Shown here: positions 50,962-59,759 of the stretch, one piece after another | Position numbering within the stretch: position 1 is the stretch's first letter | Layout: every line of letters starts with the position of its first letter | Assembly (NCBI GenBank): GCA_020975725.1 | Contig: QXJR01000014.1 | Coordinates: forward strand, 248,001-312,000 | Length of the DNA stretch: 64,000 bases | From: Picocystis sp. L7 | Taxonomy: Eukaryota > Chlorophyta > Picocystophyceae > Picocystales > Picocystaceae | Direction: 5' to 3' | Notes under the pieces: model-generated | Seen by the model: the letters and a program-made list of their open reading frames with translations, nothing else | Database searches by the model: none | Told to the model about the DNA's origin: nothing | Program-made: the position numbers and the translations under genes

Positions 50962-51460
50962 GTTGTTTCCTTCCCTTCCTTTCCCCGCACGGATCGCTCT
51001 CGCGCTGTTTGCTCGCGTAGCACGTCGAAGCCTGGCGGTGGTTCCGCGACGTTGCAGCACAGTTGCACGTGCCACACGCATCTGGTCCCAAGGGACACGT
51101 CTCCCCTCCAGCACCACACACGGTCCAAGCGATCCTTTCGCGGTCTTTCTTCGGAGAAAGGACGGTCTTTTTGCGGTCCTCGAATCGGTGCTCCCCGACG
51201 AACCGGAGGGACACCCACGGAACGAAAAGGGGTACCTCGATCCCCGGATCCTGCGGGGGATTTATGCTACCCTTACAGGAGGCATCGGACCCGGTCGTTG
51301 TGATGCGAACCCCTTTCGTATGGCAAACGAGAGTTGTGACGTACCTCGGCCCTGACCGATGGGAGCGAATCCGAACGTTCGGAATCGCTGAAGGGTTTTG
51401 TAGGGCGTAGGGGACGTGTGGTGCGGAAAATCGACCGCACGGCCTCGCGCTTCGCGTCGG
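50962..51460. other. Divergent spacer, TspO-related and EAF6
   Basis: About 500 GC-rich bases between divergent promoters; open frames extend through it on several strands but none resembles a protein family. Confidence 0.5.
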
Positions 51461-51910
51461 ATGCCTGCGCGCGCCGCGATGGGCACCAATGACGCGTCCC
51501 AGCAGGCGAACGCGGGCTATTCCGGCCGTATGGACCTCGTGAATGGGCTGATCTTGCGCCGGGAGAAGCTGGAGGAGGAACTGCGCGGGATCGAGAAGCA
51601 ACTGTTCGACATGGAGACGGTGTATTTGAACGACAGCAGCCAGCAAGGAGCGAGCGTCTTGAAAGGATTCGACACGCTCCTTTCGTCGGGAAAAAGCGGT
51701 GCTCCGAAGCGAACCAGGACGTTCAAGCTGGAGGACAGGGTGTTTTCGCTCTCATCCAGCACCTCGCCTGCCACGGAAGAAAATGCCACCAATACAGACA
51801 GCTTGGCGAAGTTCATCCCTGGCCTGCGTGCAAGCATGCAGCGTGGACCCGAGAAGCGGAAGGTCCTCAACAAAAGGGCACAAATGGATGTTGACGGAAG
51901 CTTTGACTAG
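51461..51910 (+). CDS. EAF6: EAF6/MEAF6, histone acetyltransferase complex subunit
   Basis: A 149-residue nuclear protein; the ATG at 51479 (143 residues, better start context) is an alternative. EAF6 is a small scaffold subunit of NuA4/NuA3 or HBO1 histone acetyltransferases. The single conserved domain is complete: LILRREKLEEELRGIEKQLF followed by DMETVYL, SVLKGFDTLLSS, and RTFKLEDRVFSLSSSTSPATEE, which aligns with plant and animal EAF6 end to end. The C-terminal tail is basic (KRKVLNKRAQMDVDG). Intronless. Convergent with the exonuclease gene. Confidence 0.9.
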   Translation: MPARAAMGTNDASQQANAGYSGRMDLVNGLILRREKLEEELRGIEKQLFDMETVYLNDSSQQGASVLKGFDTLLSSGKSGAPKRTRTFKLEDRVFSLSSSTSPATEENATNTDSLAKFIPGLRASMQRGPEKRKVLNKRAQMDVDGSFD

Positions 51911-51992
51911 TGGCTTAGCAGAACATTTCAAAATTGGGGGGACGGAGGACAAGTGCCCCAGCCCCCCAGGTTGGTGGCGTTACGAGCTCCCT

Positions 51993-53627
51993 TCACGACT
52001 TGCATGTGAACACCACTGAAGAGAGTTTACGGCCACTGCTTGACTCCAAAGAGGTGAGCAGCTGATCTTCAATCTTTTCGAACGATTTCAGCAGAGGAGC
52101 GCCCCCGTCTACCTTGATGTGTGCAGTATCCTCATTGATGGAAAGAAGCGATCCTCTCTGCATGCAAAGGGCACGGGCGGAAGGCAGGGGTATAGTGCTG
52201 CACGCTGCGCTCCAGACGCCCTCAAGTGTAGGGTCATGATTCATTGGCCTTCCCTTGTCCTTAGCCTTCGCATTCTTGGCCGCTGTTGCAGCATAAACTC
52301 GGCGAAGTACCCTTTCACGTTGCTCTTGAGACAAAGATAGCATGGCCAAAAAGACAGCATGCTCCTTTCGGGACTCGTAGTCGTTTGAGGGGGATACCTG
52401 TGTCCCTTCTTGAACCTTTGAGTCGCCACTCGCATTTCCTTCTCTGCGATCCCCATCACCGGTGTCACTGGTAGATGGACCCTCACTTATTGAATAAACG
52501 TCTCCTGTTTGGATTCCGGACCCCCTTGTGCTGTTCGAAGTTTCAATGTTGCACGTGTCTTCTGTGACTCGTGCGGAGAGCATTTCCGTGGGATGTTTAG
52601 CCATTTGACCATCGGATGGTGTACGTTCCCCTTGCACTTCTGTGGAAGGGGATGTAGAAGAGTTTCCCCCAGGTGCGTTCGAGTTGTGTACGGAACTTTG
52701 GTATCGGTTGGGACTAGAAAACCCGTTCCTTGAAGCTTGTGCAGCGAACAAAGTATCAGTGCCATCCTCAAAAAACGAGTGCTTCAGGAACTCCTGTGTG
52801 ACCAGTTTGTCGAATTCCCGATGTTCAACTGTATGGATGGACGTGGTGTTTTGGAAAAAGGCGGATATGACGTTTGAAAGTGCTTTCACGTCATCTAGGG
52901 CTCGATGCTGTGCCTCAGGCGGTGGGATCCCGAAATGAGTGACGAGATCTGCGAGGCTGAAGCGCTCCGGTCCTCCGGGTCGTGTAGAGAGCATGTTTCT
53001 CAACAGGAGAAGTGAATCTGCAAACATCCAAAAATTGGGCATTTGGGCACCATGCCGCTTCATCTCGTGCCGGAGGACGGGCACGTCGAATCTTTTTCCG
53101 TTGTGTGCGACGAGAAGGACGTGTTCCGAATTGCTGGCCTCCCTGTGTGTGTCTACCCAGTTCATAAACTCTGGAATCACGTCTCCGAACTTGGGCTCCG
53201 ACGCCACCATTTCTTGCGTGATTCCAGTGATGACTGAAGCTTCCACGGAAATGGCCTTTCCGGGATTGACCAACTGAGAAAAGTGATCCTTGAGATCCGG
53301 TCGAGACAGGGAAGCGGTTCCTCTCGCAGTGTAGACCAGCGCGGCGATTTCCACGATGCGATCGGTTTTGGTGCTCAGGCCCGTGGTTTCCAGGTCGAAG
53401 ACCACCACGACGGTGGATTCTGGCGCTGGGTTCGCTGCGCTCGTCTCTGCTGCGAACCAGGACGCGCTCCTGGCTGCACTTGGACGCGTGCGCCTGCCAG
53501 CTTCGCCGCGACTTGGCGTCCTCGGACCATCCTGGCGGTGGCCTGGTTCCACCACGCGTCCGCAGCTGGATGCAGATCGCACACAGCTCCTCCACGGGCA
53601 GCCGGGAATCAGCGCCAGGCGACGCAT
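51993..53627 (-). CDS. DEDDh 3'-5' exonuclease, probably organellar
   Basis: A 544-residue protein. Residues ~1-70 are Arg/Ser/Ala-rich without acidic residues (MRRLALIPGCPWRSCVRSAS), a plausible plastid or mitochondrial transit peptide. The exonuclease domain (~72-255) has all DEDDh motifs: ExoI VFDLETTGL (Asp, Glu), ExoII VAHNGKRFDVPVLRHEM (Asp) and ExoIII HRALDDVKAL (His, Asp). Relatives include plant DPD1, which degrades organelle DNA, and DnaQ/TREX-type enzymes. A long Ser/Thr-rich disordered stretch (~300-440) is followed by a more conserved-looking C-terminal helix block (LAMLSLSQEQRERVLRRVYA). I start at the ATG at 53627; the frame continues upstream only from GTG. Divergent from TMEM161-like, with one promoter element for each gene between them. 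Confidence 0.8.
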   Translation of the reverse strand: MRRLALIPGCPWRSCVRSASSCGRVVEPGHRQDGPRTPSRGEAGRRTRPSAARSASWFAAETSAANPAPESTVVVVFDLETTGLSTKTDRIVEIAALVYTARGTASLSRPDLKDHFSQLVNPGKAISVEASVITGITQEMVASEPKFGDVIPEFMNWVDTHREASNSEHVLLVAHNGKRFDVPVLRHEMKRHGAQMPNFWMFADSLLLLRNMLSTRPGGPERFSLADLVTHFGIPPPEAQHRALDDVKALSNVISAFFQNTTSIHTVEHREFDKLVTQEFLKHSFFEDGTDTLFAAQASRNGFSSPNRYQSSVHNSNAPGGNSSTSPSTEVQGERTPSDGQMAKHPTEMLSARVTEDTCNIETSNSTRGSGIQTGDVYSISEGPSTSDTGDGDRREGNASGDSKVQEGTQVSPSNDYESRKEHAVFLAMLSLSQEQRERVLRRVYAATAAKNAKAKDKGRPMNHDPTLEGVWSAACSTIPLPSARALCMQRGSLLSINEDTAHIKVDGGAPLLKSFEKIEDQLLTSLESSSGRKLSSVVFTCKS

Positions 53628-53813
53628 CGAAGCGGAAGGCGCGCGTCGGTTCGCAAGCGCGCAAGCGCGCGAAACGTTCTCCACGTCTGCTCCAGTTTCC
53701 CCTGCAGACCCGAAGCATGTTCCCGATCGATCCTCGATCGAACCCGAATCGTTTCGGGTTCGATCGGGAACCCGACTCGGGTCTCCGCCCGCTCGGTTCC
53801 CTCGATCGCGCAG

Positions 53814-53830
53814 TTTACGACCGAATTAAC
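53814..53830 (+). promoter_or_regulatory. TTTAC-N7-TTAAC promoter element (TMEM161-like)
   Basis: TTTACGACCGAATTAAC, about 170-190 bases before the TMEM161-like ATG, sense orientation. Confidence 0.5.
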
Positions 53831-53934
53831 TCGTCCGGACGGGGGGGCATATGCTTCCCCTTCCATCCGACCAGATACCGAATACCGATGATGGACCGTG
53901 AGAAGACAGCGATCCATCGGTCCATGGATGCGGG

Positions 53935-53951
53935 GTTAAGTGGTCGGTTAA
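53935..53951 (-). promoter_or_regulatory. TTAAC-N7-TTAAC promoter element (exonuclease)
   Basis: On the minus strand TTAACCGACCACTTAAC, about 310-325 bases upstream of the exonuclease ATG and oriented toward it. The divergent spacer thus holds two copies in opposite orientation. Confidence 0.4.
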
Positions 53952-54001
53952 GGGACAGATCGACGACGAAGACGCGGATCCGACGCGCATCCGCAACCGC
54001 C

Positions 54002-55375
54002 ATGGCCACCGCATCGAAGGAAACCGCCATGGTGGGGTACCTCTTGCTGACCGGAGTCGTTGCAGTTGGATCCAGCGTCGTGAACTCGCTCTCCTTGGCG
54101 CTGCTGGCCGGTCTCACCAGCTTCCAGCTGCTGTCGGATGGGACCAAAATCACCACCGCAAAACACCCGGACAACAAAGAGAGTGGAGAAGCCAGCAACG
54201 CGGCGAAACAAAAGAAAGAGAGCAAAAGATCGAAGAAGACGGCCAGGGAAACTGCGAACGAAATGGATGAATCGGAGCAGCTGCAAGCCCTTCCGCTCCA
54301 GAAGGTCACGGCGGTTGCACAAGAGTTTTATATCCCCTTTGATAAGCTCTGCCTGTTCCTGTGCATCGTGACGGCCAACTGCCTAGTCCATGTGGTTTGT
54401 GTGCTGAATGAATGGAAAGGAAACAGCCTTCTTGTCTCGCTGGCCATCGTATCGCTTGGCATCACCGCACATGCCATGATGCGTTCCGCATACAAAACCC
54501 GCACCCTCAACGTGATGGAAAGTATCCTTTCCGTTCCTTTGGTCACTTTTACGGGGATAGTTGCCTACTATGTGCTCCTGTGTCTACCGGAAAGCTGGAA
54601 CAGCTTCCATCTGAAGGCAGCAGTGGAAAAGGCTTCCCCCACCATGCTTGAATATTTTAAGAGCAGGGGATTCGGGGCAGACATGGTGGTCAGCTACACA
54701 ACCGTTGCTGGTGTGCTTTCAGCAATGGCAGGTGTACTTTCTGGATTGATCCTCATACCTGCAACACGCACGATGAGGTGTTACATGCTTGCGGTCTACC
54801 CTCCAGCATGGGGGAAAGACTTGTTTGCAGCTAATGGCATGAAAAGGGTATTGCTCCATATCTCTGTCTTGGCGCCCGTTTATACCTGTGCCCTTTCAAT
54901 CGAGCCTTTAACACAAGCCCTCGGTATATCGACACCCCAATGGCAGAGGACAAAACCCGTCCTCTTGATTGCTTGCGCAACTCTGATGTTGCTTCCGCTG
55001 CGCCAGAATCTGCAATCGTACTTGAACAGTTCTTTGGTGGCATGGCACGAGGCAAAGCAGGGCAAGAAACTGGAAAACAAACTTTATTTGGAGATGATAC
55101 GGTTGAAGTTGCAACTCAAGTTGCATGCCTTATGTGCAATTGGGGTGCAACTTATCGGTCCAGCTTTGATCATTCTCATAATGGGGACAATCTCACTCGT
55201 TTGTGATCCTTCTGGATTGGGCTATGCCATGGCTGCACTAAAAGTTAAACCCCTCTTACCAGTTGAGCTATGGTATGCAGGCGCTTCGTTTTTGGGATGG
55301 TGGGCAGTTGCAAGTTGGTCCATCTACTGTATCATTTTTACCCTGCTGTACGTCACGGGCCAGGCCAAAGCTTAG
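54002..55375 (+). CDS. TMEM161-like polytopic membrane protein
   Basis: A 457-residue protein with about eight hydrophobic segments. Matches to animal TMEM161A/B in order: an N-terminal signal-anchor-like segment, a basic linker (KKESKRSKKTARE), FDKLCLFLCIVTANCLVHVV, then the GVLSGLILIPATRTMRC block (family VLGAFLTFPGLRLAQ), VLLHISVLAPVYTCALSIEP (family LLHTSFLSPLFILWLW), and VLLIACATLMLLPLRQNLQS (family VVLCLLRLAVTRPHLQ). TMEM161 proteins influence ion currents in animals; their molecular role is unclear. The ATG at 54002 has a strong context (GCCATGG) and directly precedes the first helix; an ATG 112 bases upstream also exists in frame. Intronless. Confidence 0.7.
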   Translation: MATASKETAMVGYLLLTGVVAVGSSVVNSLSLALLAGLTSFQLLSDGTKITTAKHPDNKESGEASNAAKQKKESKRSKKTARETANEMDESEQLQALPLQKVTAVAQEFYIPFDKLCLFLCIVTANCLVHVVCVLNEWKGNSLLVSLAIVSLGITAHAMMRSAYKTRTLNVMESILSVPLVTFTGIVAYYVLLCLPESWNSFHLKAAVEKASPTMLEYFKSRGFGADMVVSYTTVAGVLSAMAGVLSGLILIPATRTMRCYMLAVYPPAWGKDLFAANGMKRVLLHISVLAPVYTCALSIEPLTQALGISTPQWQRTKPVLLIACATLMLLPLRQNLQSYLNSSLVAWHEAKQGKKLENKLYLEMIRLKLQLKLHALCAIGVQLIGPALIILIMGTISLVCDPSGLGYAMAALKVKPLLPVELWYAGASFLGWWAVASWSIYCIIFTLLYVTGQAKA

Positions 55376-57216
55376 TTCTTTGTTTCACTGCACCCCATCC
55401 CTGAAATAAGGTGCTCTTTTCAATTTCGTAACCTGCACCAACAGAACCATTTTGTCGATGGTTTCCTTGTTCAGCGCTGCCTACGCTCAAAGGGAAATTA
55501 GCAGTAAACCATCATCTCTCATAGCTATTGTCCACCAGCTCGTACTGAACGCTGCTTCTGTGAGGAAATAGCTTAAATAGCAGAGAAAATGGAAAGGAAT
55601 TCAAAGAAAAGAGCCCAAACAAACTGTAGAGTTCTCCATGAAACAGAAGGTTGCCATGGGTAAGCAAGCGCTTGCCCACCAGCTCGATTTTTATTGCTGG
55701 CTCTGACCTCGGTATTACAAGGTCCATCTTCAGAATTCCAGTGCAAGTGTCTGATAGAGAGTGCCAATGCCTTCTCTTTTCAGTGCACATGCTGCGTGGG
55801 GGACAGCTTGACTTTTTTGCCTTCATCTTGTGCACAACTTCTTATCAGAGATTGAATTTGGCTCAGGGGTGTTGACTTTACAAAAGGGATCATGCCGATT
55901 TCGTGATGGAACATACGGCTTCTGTAGTCTTAGGGGCCTCTTCTCTGGAGCTGGTGAGGTGCAGTCGACAAAGGAATTGTATTCCCCTTTGCAGGTAAGG
56001 TCCTGCCTCCAGCATGAATATTTGCTCCCAGCGTACCACAGATCGACCAAGCTGCGAAGGCACTGGCATAGCAATTGGGAAGTTTTTCACATCCTGAGTT
56101 GCATGCAACCCGGGTACAACTGCAAAACTACCTTTCGGGGTTGTTTGTTTAAACCGCCACTCCTCTTGCTCTTGTTCACTCAGCCCAATCCACTATCGAA
56201 CTTCCGACCATCCCTCGCTTTACCCTTTCGCCCTGAGGAGGATGTCTCTCGAAGAACGAGGAAGCCTTTTCAAGCAGGATTCCGCCACGTATCTGTTGTA
56301 GTTTCCATAGACCCCACCCATGGGCATCGGTTGTGTGCCCCGGTTGTTCTGTGGTTGCCACGTGGCGTCGCCACGTCTCCTTTCACCCCAGGTCACGTTG
56401 CGAAACCCTCTTTCAGAGGCATCTTCTGTCGTTGCCACCACGTATCGTGGGACTGGATAGGGAAGATCAACGGTCGAATGGACCTGCAACGCCCCGGGGC
56501 AAGCACGAGGCTCCCCGGGTTCTTGGACGGTCCAAATCGAGCTGGCACCAGGCACTGGGGGAGGGTGGAACGATCTTGTGGTCCTCGGACGGTCCGAGAG
56601 GCGGCGTCGGTTCCACATCGGACGCCCCACCCTAGGGGCTTGTCCGATCTCTTATCCACGATGATCCGTTTGCATCTGGCGCCAAACGGAAAGATGATCG
56701 ATTCTGATCCGAAGTCGGGGGAACACCCATCGACCACGTTTCGTGCACCGAAGTTGGCCGCCACCCGGGGATCGAATTCCTCTGCGATGATCGATGCGAT
56801 CCGATCGTATCGGGGGACCGTACGAACGCGGGATTCGCTCCATCGAAACGATATTCGAAGAGGAGATCGTCAAAGGCCTCACGAGAGGTGCTGGTTGGTT
56901 CGTGCCCCCCAGATCCAATACCCCCCTTTCTCCCTGCCGTTGTCCGTATCTGGGGCGGACTTGGTTCGAAGAAGGGGGGCATTCCAAGTCGTCAATTCCG
57001 GCGGTTCGCCGTCCGTTGGTCTCTCTCGTCGTTTCCTTCTGACACCCGAGTTCACTTCCCTTTCAAAGCCGAACGGTCCGGGTCTGTTCCCAAAGCTGAA
57101 CCGAGGTATTGCTCGGTCAAACGACACACTTGCTGACTCGTTCACGACGACGTCGTCAAAGCACGAGGCTTTGCGCCGGAGTAAGGAGCCACGTGCGAGT
57201 CCGCACGCGTGCCAGG
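55376..57216. other. Long intergenic region, TMEM161-like to START-like gene
   Basis: About 1.84 kb. 55380-56110 is AT-balanced and on the minus strand has short peptide-like frames (e.g. VVRWEQIFMLEAGPYLQRG) that might be exons of an unrecognised gene, but no splice model or family supports this. 56110-57200 is GC-rich with long fortuitous frames on both strands. The end should contain the promoter of the START-like gene. Confidence 0.45.
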
Positions 57217-58521
57217 ATGGTCAAGTTTCGCGTGGAAGCAGAGCTTCCGATGGAGGTGGACGCCTACTTCGCGGACGCCTGGGGAGACGGGCCGGAAACG
57301 GAAGGATTTCGAGCGATCATGGCGTCGGTACTCAACTTTCGTGGGATGGACGTGCTCGAACGACAGCTGAAGGAGGACGGGAGCAAGGTCGTGAGACTGC
57401 TTACGAAGCCTAACCTCAGCCTCCCAGCGGCGGTGAACGCGATGCTGGCTCGAGCGGGTGGGAACTTTGAACTGGTCGATACCCTGGAATTCCCAGCCCA
57501 GCAACCAGCGGCGCTCGGTATCCACAAACACTACCACTTGAACTTCTCGTCCATGACTCCACTGATCAAAGGGCTTTACGAAGTGCAAGGAAAAATAACA
57601 GTCGAACCCCTGACTTCGAATACGTGTCGACAGGTGCTGGAAGGGACGGCCACGGTGAACATGTTTGGGTTCAAGTACGTCATTGAAGGCATCATTGCCC
57701 AGCAAGTCAAGAGCACATACGAGAAGCTACCTGCAGTGGTGAAGAGATGGAAAGCCCAGAAGCTGTGGAAGCGAGCAATGGCGCTTATCGTATCTGGTAG
57801 GAAAGTAACTGCTACGAATGCTGGGCAACGCCTGCCCATCTTTCTGACACCTAGCAAGCATGAACGCACAATAACTCCAGACTCTGTGTTGGATGGCATC
57901 AACGAATCTGACATCGAATCAGAAGAAGATGGATCAGGACTGCTCACGTTTAGGGAGTTTCACACCCCGCCTTCTTCCCCAATGAGCACATGCAGTGCAC
58001 TCAGCTTCGACGACCAGTGCTCGTATGGATACCACACACCCAGAGCAGATAGCTTTTCAATGAGAGAGAAGTTTAGGGATGTTGAGATGGGGCGTTTAAT
58101 GCAGCAGACTGCTGCCGCAGAGGACGCTTTTTCCCCAAGAGACGTTATCGTTCGCATTGCCATGGATGAGGAAGTCCCTTCAGCTTCTGCTTTGGACGCA
58201 AGCTCCAATGCCTCTCTGCCCCAGGCGATAGCCACTTATGTAGGTGATGTTTTAAGACAAGTTGGGGGAGGCTTCCAAACGTGCTTGCCTTCATCCTCTG
58301 GTTCTTGGGGCTCAACCGCTGATGACGAATTTTACCCGCTGATGAGGGTAGATGCACAGGCAAATGCACAGGCAAATGCTGGTAGACAGAGTAACAGAGG
58401 GCTGGTAGGCTTGGTTTCTGGGATGGACGGGGGGTTCCCATTGCATCGTAGACTTCTTTTTGGAACTTCTGCGGTGGCGATGGTCTTTTTGATGATGCAG
58501 GGTTTTGTTTCCATTGCTTGA
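57217..58521 (+). CDS. START/SRPBCC-like protein with C-terminal tail anchor
   Basis: A 434-residue intronless protein. Residues ~1-180 look like a SRPBCC (Bet v1/START-like, DUF2505-type) fold: MVKFRVEAELPMEVDAYFAD opens it, then a helix, LNFSSMTPLIKGLYEVQGKI and CRQVLEGTATVNMFGFKYVI form the sheet, and a long C-terminal helix follows (IIAQQVKSTYEKLPAVVKRW). Such folds bind lipids or other hydrophobic ligands; the ligand is unknown. Residues ~200-400 are disordered, Ser/Pro/acid-rich. The last ~20 residues form a hydrophobic helix (LLFGTSAVAMVFLMMQGFV) with only a few residues after it, so it is a tail-anchored protein by topology, preceded by basic HRR. ATG at 57217 begins the conserved fold. 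Convergent with AAR2, 63 bases apart. Confidence 0.6.
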   Translation: MVKFRVEAELPMEVDAYFADAWGDGPETEGFRAIMASVLNFRGMDVLERQLKEDGSKVVRLLTKPNLSLPAAVNAMLARAGGNFELVDTLEFPAQQPAALGIHKHYHLNFSSMTPLIKGLYEVQGKITVEPLTSNTCRQVLEGTATVNMFGFKYVIEGIIAQQVKSTYEKLPAVVKRWKAQKLWKRAMALIVSGRKVTATNAGQRLPIFLTPSKHERTITPDSVLDGINESDIESEEDGSGLLTFREFHTPPSSPMSTCSALSFDDQCSYGYHTPRADSFSMREKFRDVEMGRLMQQTAAAEDAFSPRDVIVRIAMDEEVPSASALDASSNASLPQAIATYVGDVLRQVGGGFQTCLPSSSGSWGSTADDEFYPLMRVDAQANAQANAGRQSNRGLVGLVSGMDGGFPLHRRLLFGTSAVAMVFLMMQGFVSIA

Positions 58522-58584
58522 ATTGCAGTGTCATAAACTTGTTTGTAACCTTGGCTTCAACCTCAATCAAGGACAGACTCATCC

Positions 58585-59712
58585 TCATAATCGAACAACG
58601 GTTGGTGCAAACTCATCGTCATTGTCAAGCGAGGTGATGGAAAAGTCCCAACCCAGAGCACTTTTTAGAAGCTGCTTTATTTTTCCTGCAGCATCTGCGA
58701 CTCTCGAGAGTTCTGGTGGTGCATCTGCCACCATTTCGACAAAAGCTGCTACGGCTGAACGTATGAAGCTCCCCTCCAATAGTTCTTCCATGAACCCACC
58801 CTCAAACAAACCGTTCGTATCGGCACCGCTACCCTCCTCCAACGCTAGATGGAGCTGCCAATGGAGAGCCCTCAAGAACTCCTCCAGGAAAAGCCTGTGC
58901 TTTTCATCCATGGTGATTGGATCGCAATTGAGCACCAGTGTGACGATGTCTCTCCAGTGAAAGAAAGAAAGGATTGACTGTCCAAGCAGGAATGCGACGA
59001 AGCTAAACTGAAACTCACCAAGCAAACATAACGGATTGCCTTGGTAGTGTTTCTCCACGATCCGAAGCAATTGTCCCCATCGATTCAGATTGGATTCCGT
59101 GAGCTCGGATGCATCTGCATCCTTGTTTTTCCTTTTCACCAGCCTTTCGACAGGCGTATAGAAGCACCTCCCACCACCACTGCTGCAGGCGTCTTCATTC
59201 TCTTCCTTTCTCGGATTTCGTTCCAATTGTTGATCCAGTTGCAACTCAGCCTTGCTCTTGTGGTTTTGAAAAGGATCTGGTTCCAAAGACGCGCAGATGG
59301 TCCCTCCAACTGGCGCGATTCGATCGAGCAGTGCTTGGTCGACGCGGGAGACGAGCCTCGTCCAGGTGTCGCATCGTGTTTGGTCGCACGGCGCCAGCGG
59401 TAGTTTCCCTGATTTCGCGGCCTGGACGTACCTGTTCGCCTCATCGTCGTCTTCCTTCGCTTCGTGGAACGTTTCGCACTCCTTGTCCCACACGAGCGCC
59501 TTGGCTTGTCCTTCTGCCACGTCCAGGAACACGCCACTCACGTCTGCAGGTCCAATCACACGCACGAAGTGGGCTCCAGGTGGCACGTGTATCCCCGTGG
59601 GACGTCCTGGAGGAAGTCCACGCGCGTAATGAAGGTCCACACCCACGCTACGATCGTCCGGTGCGCCGCAGAGCACGATGGCGCACCATGAAGGTGCGTC
59701 CATCGCGTCCAT
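58585..59712 (-). CDS. AAR2: AAR2, U5 snRNP assembly factor
   Basis: A 375-residue intronless protein. AAR2 binds PRP8 in the cytoplasm during U5 snRNP maturation and is exchanged for BRR2. The N-terminal domain has VGVDLHYARGLPPGRPTGIH and VPPGAHFVRVIGPADVSGVF, close to the family's GxDxxxxxxGxxFxGxKxIPPGxHFV. The C-terminal alpha-helical domain is clear: LLRIVEKHYQGNPLCLLGEF, then QFSFVAFLLGQSILSFFHWR with DIVTLVLNC, the region that contacts PRP8. Length fits the family (~355-385). The shared promoter element lies only 29-47 bases upstream of the ATG, oriented with the gene. That one snRNP gene (AAR2) and one splicing gene (ZOP1) both carry the element is noted in the findings. Confidence 0.92.
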   Translation of the reverse strand: MDAMDAPSWCAIVLCGAPDDRSVGVDLHYARGLPPGRPTGIHVPPGAHFVRVIGPADVSGVFLDVAEGQAKALVWDKECETFHEAKEDDDEANRYVQAAKSGKLPLAPCDQTRCDTWTRLVSRVDQALLDRIAPVGGTICASLEPDPFQNHKSKAELQLDQQLERNPRKEENEDACSSGGGRCFYTPVERLVKRKNKDADASELTESNLNRWGQLLRIVEKHYQGNPLCLLGEFQFSFVAFLLGQSILSFFHWRDIVTLVLNCDPITMDEKHRLFLEEFLRALHWQLHLALEEGSGADTNGLFEGGFMEELLEGSFIRSAVAAFVEMVADAPPELSRVADAAGKIKQLLKSALGWDFSITSLDNDDEFAPTVVRL

Positions 59713-59740
59713 GCCGACGCACGATTCGCGTCGATTCGAA

Positions 59741-59759
59741 CTTAACTTCGGTCGCTAAC
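59741..59759 (-). promoter_or_regulatory. TTAGC-N8-TTAAG promoter element (AAR2)
   Basis: On the minus strand GTTAGCGACCGAAGTTAAG, 29-47 bases upstream of the AAR2 ATG. Its GACCGAA core matches that of the TMEM161-like copy exactly. Confidence 0.5.

Noticed and set aside
53627-53684. Longer exonuclease N-terminus
   Set aside because: It would start at GTG; the ATG at 53627 already gives a full transit peptide-like sequence.
55830-57413. 527-codon plus-strand frame
   Set aside because: GC-rich spacer with Arg/Pro/Ser-rich composition, overlapping the true start of the START-like gene in another frame.
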